Assembly (NCBI RefSeq): GCF_024498295.1
Contig: NZ_CP101827.1
Span: 1,430,001 to 1,494,000, forward strand
DNA from: Thermocaproicibacter melissae
Lineage (GTDB): Bacteria; Bacillota; Clostridia; Oscillospirales; Acutalibacteraceae
Length of the DNA: 64,000 nt
Reading direction: 5' to 3'
Part shown: one piece after another, positions 62,428 to 64,000 of the stretch
Layout of the letters: each line of letters starts with the position of its first letter
How positions within the stretch are numbered: the stretch's first letter is position 1
Translations under genes and position numbers: made by a program
Notes under the pieces: generated by a model
What the model saw: the letters and a program-made list of their open reading frames with translations, nothing else
Database searches by the model: none
Told to the model about the DNA's origin: nothing

Positions 62428-62454
62428 CCCCCAAAGCAGTCTATGCCTTGGGGG
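62428..62454 (-). promoter_or_regulatory. hairpin hiding the Shine-Dalgarno of the Nramp-like gene
   Basis: On the minus strand CCCCCAAGGC/GCTTTGGGGG pairs, and the 3' arm GGGGG is the only Shine-Dalgarno, 7 nt before the ATG. The following TGTTTTC is a weak T-run, so partial termination after cysS is also possible. Confidence 0.6.
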
Positions 62455-62491
62455 ATAATTTGTTCCGAAGATGAAATTTTGTAAAGCTACC

Positions 62492-63898
62492 TTATTCCAC
62501 AATCTTCCACTTCACGCCGTTAGGTGTGTCTTCGACCACAACATGGCGGGCTTTCAGCTCATCGCGGATGCGGTCGGCTTCCGCCCAGTTCTTCTCCTTG
62601 CGGGCCTTTGTGCGCGCCGCAATCAGTGCTTCAATCTCCTCGTCGGCAGATTTCTCCTGTTTTGCGTAGAGCAGGCCGAGTACACCGGCAAGGCTTTCAA
62701 ACAAATCGAGCGCGAATGAGCAAAGCTCCTTGGAAGGGGCCTTTTCCGCATTCAGATTGGTGTTGATGTCCTTTGCCAAGTCAAACAGCGCCGCAAGCGC
62801 ATCGGCGGTGTTGAGGTCGTCCTCCATCGCCTCAATGAACTGATTCTCGTATTCTTCGAATCTGCGGCGAATCTCCTTTTCGCCCTCTTTTTCGCCGGAC
62901 GGCACATGTTCCATGAGGAAGCGGAGATTGTCGCGGCAGTTGTAAAGGCGCTCCAGCGAGGAACGGCACTGCTCCATGACATCCTCGCTGTAATTGATGG
63001 GCGTGCGGTAATGGGCGGAAACCATCAGGAAGCGAATCGGCTCGTAGCCGTATTTTGCCGCCACCTCACGCACCGTGAGGAAATTGCCGAGTGATTTTGA
63101 CATTTTCTTGTTGTTGATGTTGATGTAGCCGTTGTGCATCCAGTAGCGCGCAAATGGAACGCCGTTGCAGCACTCGCTTTGCGCAATCTCATTCTCGTGG
63201 TGGGGGAAGATTAAATCCTGACCGCCGCAGTGAATGTCAATCGTCTTGCCGAGGTAGCGTCGCGCCATGGCGGAGCACTCGATGTGCCAGCCCGGGCGGC
63301 CTTTACCCCACGGGGAATCCCAGCTGGGTTCGCCGGGCTTGGAAGCCTTCCAGAGTGCGAAATCGAGCGGGTCTTCCTTCTGCTCGCCTACGGCGATGCG
63401 CGCGCCGGACATCAGGTCGTCAAGCGGCTGATGGGAGAGCTTGCCGTATTCCTTGTCCTTCTTGGTACGGAAATAAACATCCCCGTTCGGTGCAGGGTAA
63501 GCATATCCCTTTTCCACAAGCGTGGAAACAATCGAAATAATCTCGTCTATGTTCTCCGTTGCCAGCGGATGGACGGTGGCGGGGCGCACGTTGAGGCCCT
63601 CTGCGTCTGTTTTGTATTCTTCAATATACCGGCGCGAAATCGTCAGATAATCGGAATTCTCCTCATTCGCGCGGCGGATGATTTTATCGTCGATATCGGT
63701 GAAGTTCTGTACAAATGTAACCTTCATGCCGCGGTACTCCAAGTAGCGGCGCAGTACGTCAAACACGCAGATAGGCCGCGCGTTGCCGATGTGAATGAAG
63801 TTATAAACCGTCGGTCCGCAGGCGTAAATATGTGCTTCGCCCGGCACGAGGGGAACGAATTCTTCTTTTTGGCGGGTCAGAGTATTGTAAATTTTCAT
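62492..63898 (-). CDS. cysS: cysteinyl-tRNA synthetase
   Basis: Charges tRNA-Cys. 468 residues of class I: CGPTVYNFIHIGNARP with the first zinc Cys and the HIGH-type motif near 28, FTDIDDKII near 67, zinc-site block WHIECSAMARRYLG near 205, and KMSKS near 265. The ATG at 63898 follows CAGGAGG. Located 34 bp after a probable cysE end, a common Firmicutes order. Confidence 0.96.
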   Translation of the reverse strand: MKIYNTLTRQKEEFVPLVPGEAHIYACGPTVYNFIHIGNARPICVFDVLRRYLEYRGMKVTFVQNFTDIDDKIIRRANEENSDYLTISRRYIEEYKTDAEGLNVRPATVHPLATENIDEIISIVSTLVEKGYAYPAPNGDVYFRTKKDKEYGKLSHQPLDDLMSGARIAVGEQKEDPLDFALWKASKPGEPSWDSPWGKGRPGWHIECSAMARRYLGKTIDIHCGGQDLIFPHHENEIAQSECCNGVPFARYWMHNGYININNKKMSKSLGNFLTVREVAAKYGYEPIRFLMVSAHYRTPINYSEDVMEQCRSSLERLYNCRDNLRFLMEHVPSGEKEGEKEIRRRFEEYENQFIEAMEDDLNTADALAALFDLAKDINTNLNAEKAPSKELCSFALDLFESLAGVLGLLYAKQEKSADEEIEALIAARTKARKEKNWAEADRIRDELKARHVVVEDTPNGVKWKIVE

Positions 63899-63932
63899 GT
63901 TTTTCTGCCTCCTGTTTTTTGAATCGGGATTT

Positions 63933-64000
63933 TCATTCTGCAGATTTCTTCTCCGCTTGGGCTGAAAGCGCGTCAAGCTTTTTCTGAAGGCGTTCGATTT
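63933..64000 (-). CDS. C-terminal end of an unidentified gene, probably cysE
   Basis: The last 22 codons of a minus-strand gene entering from the right edge, encoding IERLQKKLDALSAQAEKK and ending at TGA 63933-63935. The heptad-like, charged tail and the position directly before cysS fit serine O-acetyltransferase, which often ends this way in Firmicutes. Too short to prove. Confidence 0.4.
   Translation of the reverse strand, partial: IERLQKKLDALSAQAEKKSAE

Noticed and set aside
1-64000. CRISPR array, tRNA or rRNA genes, prophage
   Set aside because: No regularly spaced repeats, tRNA-like cloverleaf or rRNA sequence was recognised on either strand; by-eye scanning could miss a single tRNA.

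Overview
The window looks like chromosomal DNA from an anaerobic, fermentative, Gram-positive clostridium, most likely of the Oscillospirales/Ruminococcaceae type. The reasons are strong AGGAGG-type ribosome binding sites, canonical TTGACA-17-TATAAT promoters, T-box leaders, a type III glutamine synthetase, an archaeal/eukaryotic-type prolyl-tRNA synthetase, an Na+-pump decarboxylase beta subunit, phosphotransacetylase, and the GGGtGRT/NifU-like gene pair found in Clostridia. The taxonomic call is inference; no rRNA or other marker is present. No rRNA, tRNA, CRISPR array or prophage was seen.

Layout. 1-368: 5' part of a membrane acyltransferase-like gene. 815-3104: glnN behind a leader that resembles an ANTAR-type antitermination element. 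3170-16530: a maltodextrin/glycogen regulon (pullulanase, binding protein, two permeases, 4-alpha-glucanotransferase, glycogen phosphorylase, LacI-type regulator) sharing TCGA-rich candidate operators. An IS1182-type element sits at the end of the transporter operon, between two copies of a 33-bp palindrome. 16667-24549: a small lipoprotein, an aldo/keto reductase, a DUF4830 protein, an EF-G-like GTPase, class II aldolase, an OGG-type glycosylase and RlmB. 24568-27981: a 1137-residue protein with a long disordered N-terminus and an apparently dead P-type ATPase core. 28157-31361: a two-gene glycosidase operon (GH127 and GH27). 31614-33335: the GGGtGRT/NifU-like pair. 33999-39200: pta, an MBL-fold hydrolase, a decarboxylase beta/gamma-like/proS operon, and acpP.

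39404-49352 is the aromatic amino acid region: an AroE-AroK fusion, a PAS-GGDEF diguanylate cyclase, then aroF-tyrA-aroB-aroA-aroC-pheA. The operon is preceded by a short ORF packed with Phe/Tyr/Trp codons and a strong terminator, which looks like leader-peptide attenuation. Together these genes cover DAHP to prephenate, then on to phenylpyruvate and hydroxyphenylpyruvate, except for 3-dehydroquinate dehydratase.

49411-54111: prmA, a GNAT gene, a SpoVB-like flippase, a CmpB-like membrane protein and an SDR. 54185-60577: two divergent T-box-controlled units, cstA on the minus strand and ilvB-ilvN-ilvA-ridA on the plus strand, the latter with an apparent Ile (AUC) specifier. 60691-64000, minus strand: a probable cysE tail, cysS, an Nramp-like transporter and a YbaK-type deacylase.

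The most unusual items are the pseudo-P-type ATPase, the aromatic leader peptide, the single-hexaloop antiterminator before glnN, and hairpins that would hide Shine-Dalgarno sequences at 62428 and 19081. All homology statements come from recognising motifs by eye; no database search was run.
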